The translations under genes and the position numbers were made by a program. The notes beneath the pieces are model-generated. The model worked only from the letters and a program-made list of their open reading frames with translations, was not told the DNA's origin and did no database searches. This document shows, in pieces, positions 1-5,396 of a DNA stretch of 11,430 bases. The first letter of the stretch is position 1. Each line of letters starts with the position of its first letter. This DNA is from Candidatus Pacearchaeota archaeon (GTDB taxonomy: Archaea > Nanoarchaeota > Nanoarchaeia > Pacearchaeales > GW2011-AR1): the NCBI GenBank assembly GCA_023228245.1, contig JALOBN010000067.1:1-11430 (forward strand), written 5' to 3'.

Positions 1-620
1 CCATAGTCGGCCATGAGCGCAAAGGCGGTCTTTTCACCCACCGACCTGGCCATGCATAGCGCAGTGGCCGCCCGCTCATTGTCAGCGGGCCGGGGGATAT
101 AGCCCATGAGGGAGGCTCCGGTCAAGGTCTTATGGGCTAGGGACAAGAGCCTCTTCCAAGGCTGGCTCTTCCATCGTCTCACAGGGCATCCTAGGGTCTC
201 CGCTTGGCTCTCAAAGTCTATTAGGCGAGACTCATACGAGGCGATATTGAACGCCAGTTCTTGCCCGCTATATCTGGTTTGGAGCGACGCCTTGATTGCC
301 TCCGATACCTCCGCATCGCCGCCCAGAACGAGGATCATGCATTTGTGGCCCAACTCCCGGAGGGCTAGGATTTGCTGGAAGAGATGACCATCTTTCCCGA
401 GGGCGGATTGGATATAATCTAATACTTCTTTGAATTCGGCATAAAATATATTATTTCTCCATGAAAATTTCACATCTGCCTCAATCTCTTCGAATGATGG
501 AATTAGGAATCTTGGATCATCCGCGATGGCCTTGGCTAACTTAGTTGCCCTGGATTCTTTCTTCTCCTTGGGATCGGGGCGCTCATTCGGGCTGATGAAA
601 ACATGGATGGGCTCGCTCAT
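1..620 (-). CDS. ERCC4/XPF-type structure-specific nuclease, 3' end outside window
   Basis: 207 residues are visible; the C-terminus runs off the left edge. The ERCC4 nuclease signature is readable. EFKEVLDYIQS at residues 62-72 matches the family E-R-K-x3-D-x-I-x-S core, with E62, K64 and D68 kept and the middle Arg replaced by Phe. D49 can serve as the upstream GD aspartate. VFISPNER at 7-14 matches the first strand (family V-D-x-R-E) but has Ser where the Asp normally is. KDGHLFQQILALREL (76-90) fits the 'dGRLxxQ' helix, followed by the strand CMILVLGGD. SVGEKTAFALMADYG (193-207) looks like the start of a helix-hairpin-helix, as follows the nuclease domain in XPF, Mus81 and Hef. Known family role: cutting branched DNA such as flaps, forks and recombination intermediates. 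Last visible gene of the Bet operon. Its start overlaps the preceding stop by ATGA. No homology search was run. Confidence 0.72.
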   Translation of the reverse strand, partial: MSEPIHVFISPNERPDPKEKKESRATKLAKAIADDPRFLIPSFEEIEADVKFSWRNNIFYAEFKEVLDYIQSALGKDGHLFQQILALRELGHKCMILVLGGDAEVSEAIKASLQTRYSGQELAFNIASYESRLIDFESQAETLGCPVRRWKSQPWKRLLSLAHKTLTGASLMGYIPRPADNERAATALCMARSVGEKTAFALMADY

Positions 621-769
621 CTCATCATCACCATCAGCAGCAATCCCATCACAATCATGCCCGCCAGAAAGCCAAGAATGACCAGCATCTCGGGCGAATA
701 TGCCCAAAGCAGGTTCCTGGTAGCTCTGGTTAGGTTCTGGCTAGCTTCGTGGAATGTGGGCTCGCTCAT
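617..769 (-). CDS. 50-aa single-pass membrane protein
   Basis: Small protein with a polar N-terminal half (residues 1-26) and one strongly hydrophobic segment at 28-48 rich in Leu, Ile, Val, Met and Gly, ending in Arg. This predicts one transmembrane helix and a short cytoplasmic or external N-terminal domain. The start at 769 was chosen over an in-frame ATG at 868. It forms an ATGA overlap with the stop of the ASCH gene and is preceded by GAGGGAAG as ribosome-binding sequence, while the longer form would overlap that gene by about 100 nt. The stop overlaps the ERCC4 gene start by ATGA. The first 12 bases (ATGAGCGAGCCC) are identical to those of the next gene. I do not recognise a family; a membrane protein between ASCH and nuclease genes has no obvious recombination role. 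Confidence 0.7.
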   Translation of the reverse strand: MSEPTFHEASQNLTRATRNLLWAYSPEMLVILGFLAGMIVMGLLLMVMMR

Positions 770-1218
770 GCAACTTCCCTCGCCATCATTTTCAATCTTG
801 TCGCTTCCCATCTTTCCAGATAGCGCCATGATTGCGGGCTTCTCCACCCAGTAGATGCGTGCCGCCATACTTCAACCGGATCAAGTGGCTCGATGCAATG
901 GGCCTCGGTAATCTGGATGGCTGACCAAAGCTTGTCGCCAAATACGTTTTCCAAAGTCACTTCTCGCTCTTCGTTGGCCTCCCACGTGCCCATTATCCCC
1001 GTATAGCCGAATGTTTCCCTTAGTGCCCGCCATTGCATGGGCAGATTGATCTTTCCAGGAACAAAATGGCCTACTATCGCCTTTGTGGGCGCGGTCTCAT
1101 AGATCCAAATGCAATCTATCGGCTTCTTGGGTGGATTGGTCCGCAACTCAACTTTCTTGATGCCGCGTAGGATGGCTTGGGAGAAGACGGTGCGGATGCT
1201 GAATATGGCTTCTGTCAT
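766..1218 (-). CDS. ASCH/PUA-like domain protein
   Basis: 150-aa protein whose N-terminus carries the ASCH-type signature G-x-K-x-x-E-x-R: RGIKKVELR, with G19, K21, E24 and R26. It is preceded by SIRTVFSQAIL and followed by the strand IWIYETAPTKAIVG (37-50). ASCH domains are PUA-related beta barrels that bind RNA or nucleotides, and some have nuclease or base-hydrolase activity. The spacing of this motif from the N-terminus and the following IYETxP strand are typical of archaeal and phage stand-alone ASCH proteins. The C-terminal half (about 80-150) is Trp-rich with no motif I recognise. Start and stop are both ATGA overlaps, and GGAGG lies 6 nt before the ATG. Possible roles are RNA or modified-nucleotide handling during infection; which one cannot be told from sequence alone. 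Confidence 0.7.
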   Translation of the reverse strand: MTEAIFSIRTVFSQAILRGIKKVELRTNPPKKPIDCIWIYETAPTKAIVGHFVPGKINLPMQWRALRETFGYTGIMGTWEANEEREVTLENVFGDKLWSAIQITEAHCIEPLDPVEVWRHASTGWRSPQSWRYLERWEATRLKMMAREVA

Positions 1219-1598
1219 TGCTTGCCTCCATCGATGGCTGTCAAATATCTATGCAAGACATCCTTCGCTATCTCAATCTGAAAATCGCGATTATCATTCG
1301 GGTCATCGCAGAGATATTCCAGCATGAATGACAGGCTATCGGCGTCCTCGGCTTGCGGGATAATCACCGATTCTTTCGATGAATATCGCGGGATTGTTGG
1401 ATCATACACAAGTTTTTCAATTGACTTTTCGACTTCCAGTTCTGCGATCCTCTCCCGAGATGCAACCAGTTCATCATGCATTTGCTCGAATTGCTCAAGT
1501 GCCTCTACCGGATGTCCTGATAGGTCAAGCGAATCGGCCTCTTTCCATGAGGTCAACGTCCTGCTTATTTCGGCGAGGTTGATGGGGGAATCAGTCAT
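1215..1598 (-). CDS. Coiled-coil protein of unknown function, 127 aa
   Basis: Acidic protein. The region from about residue 12 to 66 is rich in Glu, Leu and Arg with heptad-like spacing (for example LEQFEQMHDELVASRERIAELEVEKSI), predicting a coiled coil. The C-terminal half (about 80-127) alternates acidic residues with short hydrophobic stretches and includes SFMLEYLCDDPNDN. I see no catalytic or metal-binding motif. It starts at an ATGA overlap with the small zinc protein gene, with GAGGCGG upstream as ribosome-binding sequence, and ends at an ATGA overlap with the ASCH gene. Fixed co-transcription suggests a scaffold or adaptor for the recombination operon, but that is inference. Confidence refers to the gene being real, not to a role. 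Confidence 0.75.
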   Translation of the reverse strand: MTDSPINLAEISRTLTSWKEADSLDLSGHPVEALEQFEQMHDELVASRERIAELEVEKSIEKLVYDPTIPRYSSKESVIIPQAEDADSLSFMLEYLCDDPNDNRDFQIEIAKDVLHRYLTAIDGGKQ

Positions 1599-1768
1599 AA
1601 GCGGCCCGCCTCTTTTGCCAATTTAACGCATTTCTTGCATCTCTTGTCCTCTTGCGGGTCCTCCGTTGGTTCTTTCATGAGATTGATTCCACACCAGGAC
1701 CACTTGAAATCGGCACCATCAAATTTTACAAGATGGTATTTGGAGCCATATGATTGAATCCAGGTCAT
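1595..1768 (-). CDS. 57-aa small zinc-binding protein
   Basis: Small protein with the layout H-L-V ... W-C-G ... C-x2-C: H12, C27, C46 and C49. This Cys/His arrangement (YHLVKF, then SWCGI, then RCKKCVKLA) recurs in many very small phage-encoded proteins and predicts binding of one zinc ion. The protein is too short for an enzyme; family relatives are usually uncharacterised and assumed to be nucleic-acid or protein adaptors. The start at 1768 gives an ATGA overlap with the stop of the 314-aa gene and is preceded by GGAGGAG encoded in that gene's last codons. The stop forms an ATGA overlap with the coiled-coil gene. Both junctions support the gene despite its size. Confidence 0.75.
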   Translation of the reverse strand: MTWIQSYGSKYHLVKFDGADFKWSWCGINLMKEPTEDPQEDKRCKKCVKLAKEAGRL

Positions 1769-2709
1769 CTCTGCATCTCCTCCACCCCATTCAGCCTCTT
1801 GTTTATCTCCTCATCCGAGAGCTTCCGCAACTCATCTGCCGTCCACATGGGCAGTTTGTTGGCTGAGTAATAGGTTCGTGGACCGCAAATTGAACTTTCG
1901 ACTGTTTCTATATAAGTTATGCAGAATACAAATCCTTTCTTCTTGCCGCATCCATCTCTTTGTACCTCAACGTAATCGCCTTTTTGCAATGCGGGCTCAT
2001 CTAGGATTTTGCTGACTACATCATCTATGCATGGCGTTTCTTCGACATGGCCCTTCTGGAAGGCTTCAACAAATGCCAATCGATCCTCCAGAGCCGCGCC
2101 GACGTTTGCGATTCTGGATATGTAGCTATCGATGGATTCTTGCCGCTCATCTATGTCATCGAATCTTTCTTCATGCAATTCGGCAATTTGCGCTAAGCCA
2201 TGCGTCAAGGTCGCCAGCCCGCGCAAACAATCGATGATTTTGTCATGTCGCTCCTCGATGGCGGATAGCCGCGCGCCCGTTTTTTCCATGAGCAATTTTA
2301 TAATGCCTTCATCGATCACGTTTTCGATCTTTTGTTTTGCTTCTTCGGAAAGTTTTATCGGTTCGCCGTGTTGGATTTCATCGGGTGCGAGTTTTCGCAA
2401 GCTCCCTCTCGACCATATCCCCATATCGTATAACGCGACAGTCAGCTCTCCGATGCTAGACACTTGCCCAATTTTTCCCGTAAACGGGTTATCGGGCAAG
2501 ATCACTTCCGCCCAATCACCTATCCGCAATTCCTCGACCTTTCGCAAGGAACCGGCGGGATACCAGAAAGCCGTGTGATCATCACTATAATATCCATCCT
2601 TGATTTTTTCGATTATGAAGTTTTGGCCTATCTGCGATGGATTCCCCATTTTTCCGGGGCCGGTGATCTCTACACGATCACCGAGTTGAAGAGGAGAGGC
2701 GGGATTCAT
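1765..2709 (-). CDS. Three-repeat SH3/KOW-like protein with central coiled coil, 314 aa
   Basis: Three related modules are visible. Module 1 (about 8-57) begins LQLGDRVEI and ends YPAGSLRKV. Module 2 (about 61-111) begins LRIGDWAEV and ends RGSLRKLAPDEI. Module 3 (about 241-302) begins LQKGDYVEV and ends ELRKLSDEEI. The G-D-x-V/A-E-V opening followed by Gly-rich turns and a closing (S/E)-LRK-(L/V) is what a small SH3-like or KOW-type barrel looks like; such barrels often bind nucleic acid or protein. Residues 120-220 are a charged helical stretch likely to form a coiled coil. The gene starts at an ATGA overlap with bet and ends at an ATGA overlap with the small zinc gene. The context suggests an accessory to annealing or repair, by inference. 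I know no named family with this architecture. Confidence 0.78.
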   Translation of the reverse strand: MNPASPLQLGDRVEITGPGKMGNPSQIGQNFIIEKIKDGYYSDDHTAFWYPAGSLRKVEELRIGDWAEVILPDNPFTGKIGQVSSIGELTVALYDMGIWSRGSLRKLAPDEIQHGEPIKLSEEAKQKIENVIDEGIIKLLMEKTGARLSAIEERHDKIIDCLRGLATLTHGLAQIAELHEERFDDIDERQESIDSYISRIANVGAALEDRLAFVEAFQKGHVEETPCIDDVVSKILDEPALQKGDYVEVQRDGCGKKKGFVFCITYIETVESSICGPRTYYSANKLPMWTADELRKLSDEEINKRLNGVEEMQR

Positions 2710-3566
2710 GCCTTGACCTCTTTCTCTGGATCTATCCCCATTTCGGCTTGATCGTACATACCCGAAAACTCAGACGGGAATGCCTCTCGGAGAGCTTGGA
2801 CCAAGGCCACTTTTCTAATCATTGTGGCGGGTTTTGTGACCCAATTAGACTTCCCGGTATCATATTCTTTTCGCGAAACTTCCATCTTATAAGGAGTCTT
2901 CTCGCGATCCACTCTATAGACTTCTGCCCATCCTCCCACAAGGACTTCGCCTTCCATCCAGAAGGTGCCCTCTCTCCTCTCAAGGACATCGCCTATTTTC
3001 ACTATGATGCCTGCCTTGTAACCGGCGAATTTGGGGTGATCCTCCGCCTTCTTGGTGAATGAGTCCTTGCCTACCACCATCTGCGCGGCTTTGGTTTGAT
3101 CATACTTGATTAAGTATGCATCCCGGAGGAACGGGTTAAGGTTCCGGGCCTGACAAAGCTTCAAGAAGATCATAACTTCCTGATCATTGGCCGCCGGACA
3201 GATATATGTCTTGATATCATCGAATGTCAATTCGGCTACTTGGATATCTCTGATGGGCATATCAGGCTTCACCAGAGGCCCGCCATTGGGCTTTCTCGGC
3301 GTTGTCGGTGCAATCGTCTGTCTGGGAGTGATTGGCTCAGAGGGCGTCCCCTGATCCATCCTCATCGAGAATATCAGCTCTTTTATCTCATCAAAAACTC
3401 CTTGCGTGGAGCACTTGAGCCCCGGCCCAAAGATGCATTCCAGACCATTGGCATCTTTGATATGGAATGAGTCGGTGCTTTCATCATAGGACTTTTCCGC
3501 ACCATGCTTGGTGCAATAGGCATCGATGGCCGATGCGATTTCGGTTTTGGAAACTTTCCCCGCCAT
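2706..3566 (-). CDS. bet: Bet/RecT-family single-strand annealing recombinase
   Basis: Residues about 111-275 match the phage Bet family well. AELTFDDIKTYI opens the domain. CQARNLNPFLRDAYLIKY (138-155) holds the LNPF motif. MVVGKDSFTKKA (163-174) matches the V-G-x-D-x-F block. MIRKVALVQALREAFP (249-264) then SGMY is the hallmark C-terminal signature. Bet proteins coat single-stranded DNA and anneal complementary strands in phage recombination, usually with a 5'-3' exonuclease; none is visible here, but an ERCC4 nuclease lies downstream in the operon. Odd point: about 110 residues precede the Bet core, a small domain (1-70) plus a Pro/Thr-rich linker (73-104), giving 286 aa overall. The start at 3566 directly follows the previous stop (TAA-ATG), with AAGGA upstream. 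The assignment is from remembered family motifs. Confidence 0.9.
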   Translation of the reverse strand: MAGKVSKTEIASAIDAYCTKHGAEKSYDESTDSFHIKDANGLECIFGPGLKCSTQGVFDEIKELIFSMRMDQGTPSEPITPRQTIAPTTPRKPNGGPLVKPDMPIRDIQVAELTFDDIKTYICPAANDQEVMIFLKLCQARNLNPFLRDAYLIKYDQTKAAQMVVGKDSFTKKAEDHPKFAGYKAGIIVKIGDVLERREGTFWMEGEVLVGGWAEVYRVDREKTPYKMEVSRKEYDTGKSNWVTKPATMIRKVALVQALREAFPSEFSGMYDQAEMGIDPEKEVKA

Positions 3567-3986
3567 TTAGATCAATTCCTTTGCGATAGTGGCTTGTGGC
3601 TCTTCCACGACCTTCCCCGGCGCATCCGCAAATATCCCTGCAATCAAGGCAGTCTTATATGCCTTCTCATCCAGGGTCAAACATGCATCATGCTTCTTTG
3701 CCCATGTAAGCGCCTCGCCGGGTTCATATTCGGCCTTTTTGACCACGCGAATGCCGACTCCTGGTGTGGGCTTCTTGTTGCCGGTCTCTTGATATGCTGC
3801 CAATGTCAGCTCGCGGAGCCGGGCCTCTTCTTCGGCGAGATCTTTTGAGATCTGAGCGGCGCTTTCGATGGTATGCCGATTCTCGCTCTCCCATATCTTA
3901 TACGTCTCATCGAGACATTTCTTCTCGTCGGCGAGACCGATTCGCAACTCTTTCACAAGACGAATTTGCTCTTCCAATTCTGTCAT
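3567..3986 (-). CDS. Phage-type coiled-coil protein preceding Bet, 139 aa
   Basis: The N-terminal half (1-65) is a long charged helix with heptad character (LEEQIRLVKELR ... KDLAEEEARLRELTL), predicting a coiled coil. The C-terminal half (about 68-139) has GVGIRVVKKAEYEPGEALTW, then AKKHDACLTLDEKAYKTAL, and ends EEPQATIAKELI. This C-terminal pattern (a strand, an A-W-A-K-x-H helix, L-D-x-x-A-x-x, and a P-x-A-T-I-A-x-x-L end) is one I associate with small uncharacterised phage proteins encoded next to recombination genes. Here it directly precedes bet with no gap, consistent with a partner of the annealase. The start is 4 nt after the AbrB stop, with GAGGAATGAG upstream. The role is unknown; interaction with single-stranded DNA or with Bet is inference. 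Confidence 0.72.
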   Translation of the reverse strand: MTELEEQIRLVKELRIGLADEKKCLDETYKIWESENRHTIESAAQISKDLAEEEARLRELTLAAYQETGNKKPTPGVGIRVVKKAEYEPGEALTWAKKHDACLTLDEKAYKTALIAGIFADAPGKVVEEPQATIAKELI

Positions 3987-3990
3987 CTTC

Positions 3991-4146
3991 TCATTCCTCT
4001 TTTTTCACCACTTTTGCATTCTCAATCGTGGCCACCTTCACGGCCAAGCTCTCCCCTACAAAATGCTTCTGCATGTCCTTGGGGATCTGCACCCGGCCCC
4101 TACTATCCATCTTGGCCGGGAATTCGATCCAAATGTCTTTTGCCAT
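3991..4146 (-). CDS. AbrB/SpoVT-type transition regulator, 51 aa
   Basis: A 51-aa protein consisting of one swapped-hairpin AbrB-type DNA-binding domain. AKMDSRGRVQIPKDMQKHF (11-29) is the classic signature: a strand, D-x-x-G-R-V-x-I-P, then a short helix. It is followed by GESLAVKVATIENAKVV. Such proteins dimerise through interleaved hairpins and act as DNA-binding regulators, including as antitoxins and in many archaeal plasmids and viruses. It is the first gene of the minus-strand recombination operon. Its ATG lies about 27 nt from the TATA-box centre, so the mRNA is likely leaderless. An inverted repeat lies between TATA box and start (4149-4163), consistent with autorepression. No toxin gene is adjacent, so the regulator role fits better than antitoxin. 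Confidence 0.85.
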   Translation of the reverse strand: MAKDIWIEFPAKMDSRGRVQIPKDMQKHFVGESLAVKVATIENAKVVKKEE

Positions 4147-4148
4147 AT

Positions 4149-4163
4149 GCTACTATGGGTAGC
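4149..4163. promoter_or_regulatory. Inverted repeat, candidate AbrB operator
   Basis: GCTAC-TATGG-GTAGC is a perfect 5-bp inverted repeat with a 5-nt spacer. It sits immediately upstream of the AbrB start codon and downstream of its TATA box, where a bound dimer would block transcription start in an archaeal promoter. Autoregulation is inferred from position; five-base arms can arise by chance. Confidence 0.5.
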
Positions 4164-4170
4164 TTTGGCT

Positions 4171-4177
4171 ATTTATA
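4171..4177 (-). promoter_or_regulatory. TATA box for the AbrB-Bet-ERCC4 operon
   Basis: Read on the minus strand this is TATAAAT within CCTATAAATAGCC, a strong match to the archaeal TATA element. Its centre is about 28 nt upstream of the AbrB ATG (4146), so transcription should start at or within a base or two of the start codon, giving a leaderless mRNA. It is the only promoter-like element seen for the nine-gene minus-strand block. Confidence 0.75.
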
Positions 4178-4218
4178 GGTGTCGGTATGAACCAATTTTG
4201 TGCATATGTGGGGAAATC

Positions 4219-4226
4219 TATATATA
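4219..4226 (+). promoter_or_regulatory. TATA box for the SWIM-protein operon
   Basis: CTATATATA is preceded by the purine-rich GGGGAAAT, a plausible BRE. Expected transcript start is near 4249, upstream of a GAGGTG ribosome-binding site (4251-4256) and the ATG at 4265. This excludes an in-frame ATG at 4244, which would lie upstream of the transcript. A TAGTAG element (4238-4243) lies between TATA box and start site. Confidence 0.72.
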
Positions 4227-4264
4227 CCATTCATGCCTAGTAGATGTATCGAGGTGCAAAGAAA

Positions 4265-4924
4265 ATGGCAATCTGTGAAAAATGTCGTGCCGTTCTTGTA
4301 GACGGCGTTTGTGTTCCCTGCAAAGAGCGAGCCGAGGAAGACGCTAGACATCTAGCGGCGAATGCCCACTTTCCCAAGGAGTGGCATGTCTGCCTGCATC
4401 CGATCAAGGGCAAGAGGACCGGGCAACGCAATTACAACGTCTGGCTGAAGCAGGGGGCCTATGTGCATGAGGACCGTTCAGTCCGATATTCTTGGCATTC
4501 CCGGCCCACCGAGGACCCCCTACGGCGAACCTACAGCGATCAGAAGTGGGAATGCTCGTGCGGCCAGCCAGACTGCGCTCATATCGATATTGTGAAGGCG
4601 TGGCTCAAGGACGAGCGCGCGAAGGATCGGGCAGAACGCGCCGCCAATGACATCAAATGTGGAAGGGGGCCGCGTGCCCCGCCTGAACCAGACAATGAGC
4701 CAGAACCGGCATCGATCCACATCGATGAGGCGATAGCGAAGATGAGGGGCATCCCATATGTGCCCGCGCAGCCACCTGCTGATCCTCGAAACTGTGAATA
4801 CTGGCAGGAGGAGAGCTGGGCACAGTGGTGCGGATTCCGGGACGGGGCGTGTCCGCATAGATATAATATGGTTTGTTGCAGGCTTAGGAATGGACCGGGG
4901 GTATATAGGAAGGTGTTGGTATGA
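4265..4924 (+). CDS. SWIM-type zinc-finger protein, 219 aa
   Basis: Three Cys clusters are visible. An N-terminal ribbon is C4-x2-C7 with C16-x2-C19 (MAICEKCR, GVCVPCK). A central SWIM finger is C97-x-C99-x4-C104-x-H106 (WECSCGQPDCAHIDIVKAWL), the C-x-C-x(n)-C-x-H pattern of SWIM domains, preceded by about 60 residues with the strand-rich YNVWLKQGAYVH. A C-terminal cluster (177-205) has CEYW, WCG, CPH and CC. A Pro/Glu-rich linker (135-150) separates them. SWIM domains bind DNA or protein and occur in recombination factors, transposases and archaeal/bacterial helicases; stand-alone small forms are common in archaeal genomes. The start at 4265 was chosen over 4244 because GAGGTG (4251-4256) is correctly spaced for it. 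First gene of a three-gene zinc-protein operon. Confidence 0.78.
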   Translation: MAICEKCRAVLVDGVCVPCKERAEEDARHLAANAHFPKEWHVCLHPIKGKRTGQRNYNVWLKQGAYVHEDRSVRYSWHSRPTEDPLRRTYSDQKWECSCGQPDCAHIDIVKAWLKDERAKDRAERAANDIKCGRGPRAPPEPDNEPEPASIHIDEAIAKMRGIPYVPAQPPADPRNCEYWQEESWAQWCGFRDGACPHRYNMVCCRLRNGPGVYRKVLV

Positions 4925-5199
4925 TTGAACCACCCATGACCGATATCATCGATCTCCTAGATTCTTGCGGCTTTGTCGCCAAGGCCGCATATTTGCGCGA
5001 TGCTGCTGAGGAGCTGGAAGCCTTGCGGGCCATTACCAAGGAATTGGCCGCAAGCGATGGCAGATATGACAATGGGATATGCGTATTCTGTGGATCGGAA
5101 CGCCGCTATGTGCAATACGGCGGGGAATATCGCATAGAGAACGACTGGCATGAGGCGGATTGCTTGGTCGAGCGGGCAAAGGAGCTGATGAAAGCATGA
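4921..5199 (+). CDS. Small C2HC zinc-finger protein, 92 aa
   Basis: The N-terminal half is helical (MTDIIDLLDSCGFVAKAA, then AAEELEALRAITKELAA), with a likely short coiled coil. The C-terminal half holds C54-x2-C57 (CVFCG) and H77-x3-C81 (HEADCLVERAKEL), a C-x2-C-x19-H-x3-C zinc finger. The pattern of a leading helix, CxFCG, then H-x3-C-x4-A-x-x-L recurs in many small phage proteins of unknown function, some of them single-zinc DNA-binding candidates. The start forms an ATGA overlap with the SWIM gene. An in-frame ATG at 4936 is an alternative but lacks the coupling. The stop forms an ATGA overlap with the next gene. The role is unknown. Confidence 0.78.
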   Translation: MIEPPMTDIIDLLDSCGFVAKAAYLRDAAEELEALRAITKELAASDGRYDNGICVFCGSERRYVQYGGEYRIENDWHEADCLVERAKELMKA

Positions 5200-5390
5200 A
5201 ATATTGGTACACCGTCAAGCATTATTGTTGCGAATTGTGCGGAGAAAATTACGGAGATGCGATCCGCGATGAATACAAAAAATCGAATGCTCCCAATTGT
5301 GATGGTTGTCCTATCATCGACGAATGGAAGGCGTCTGGATTGACAAAAGAAAAGTTCCGAGAAATGATGGAAAAATTGACCTATCACTAA
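5196..5390 (+). CDS. Small zinc-ribbon-like protein, 64 aa
   Basis: Has C11-x2-C14 (CCELCGENYGD) and C35-x2-C38 (CDGCPIIDEW), a C-x2-C ... C-x2-C arrangement that predicts one zinc site, followed by a C-terminal amphipathic helix rich in Lys and Glu (KEKFREMMEKL). The start at 5196 was chosen because it overlaps the previous stop as ATGA. An in-frame ATG at 5160 would add 12 residues overlapping the previous gene and was rejected. Base composition is more A-rich than in its neighbours. It ends only 6 nt from the convergent gene on the other strand. Third zinc protein in a row in this operon. The function is not recognised. Confidence 0.75.
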   Translation: MKYWYTVKHYCCELCGENYGDAIRDEYKKSNAPNCDGCPIIDEWKASGLTKEKFREMMEKLTYH

Positions 5391-5394
5391 AAAA
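5389..5394 (-). terminator. T-run terminator for the minus-strand twelve-gene operon
   Basis: Immediately after the minus-strand stop the coding strand reads CTTTTTTAG (six T). A bare T-run is the usual archaeal terminator. It lies in the 6-nt convergent gap and within the last codons of the opposing gene. Confidence 0.5.
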
Positions 5395-5396
5395 GA

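Noticed and set aside
106..387. Plus-strand open frame of 93 codons
   Set aside because: Shadow of the ERCC4 gene, whose nuclease motif is readable on the minus strand.
770..868. N-terminal extension of the 50-aa membrane protein
   Set aside because: It would overlap the ASCH gene by about 100 nt; the ATGA junction at 769 with a ribosome-binding sequence fits better.
2132..2578. Plus-strand open frame of 148 codons
   Set aside because: Ser/Ile-rich shadow of the 314-aa gene, without coupling or domain.
3991..4146. AbrB protein as antitoxin of a toxin-antitoxin pair
   Set aside because: The adjacent gene is a coiled-coil phage protein, not a PIN, MazF or other recognisable toxin; operon-leading position and operator fit a regulator.
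4244..4264. Longer start of the SWIM gene at 4244
   Set aside because: The predicted transcript starts near 4249, and GAGGTG is spaced for the ATG at 4265.
3764..4278. Plus-strand open frames opposite the AbrB and coiled-coil genes
   Set aside because: Low-complexity Ser/Phe/Leu composition; the opposite strand has clear AbrB and phage-type proteins.
5160..5195. Longer start of the 64-aa zinc protein
   Set aside because: It lies inside the preceding gene, and the ATGA overlap at 5196 is the pattern used throughout.
4919..5200. Frameshifted single zinc-protein gene across 4265-5390
   Set aside because: Each junction is a clean ATGA overlap with its own complete zinc site, so three genes are more likely than a broken one.
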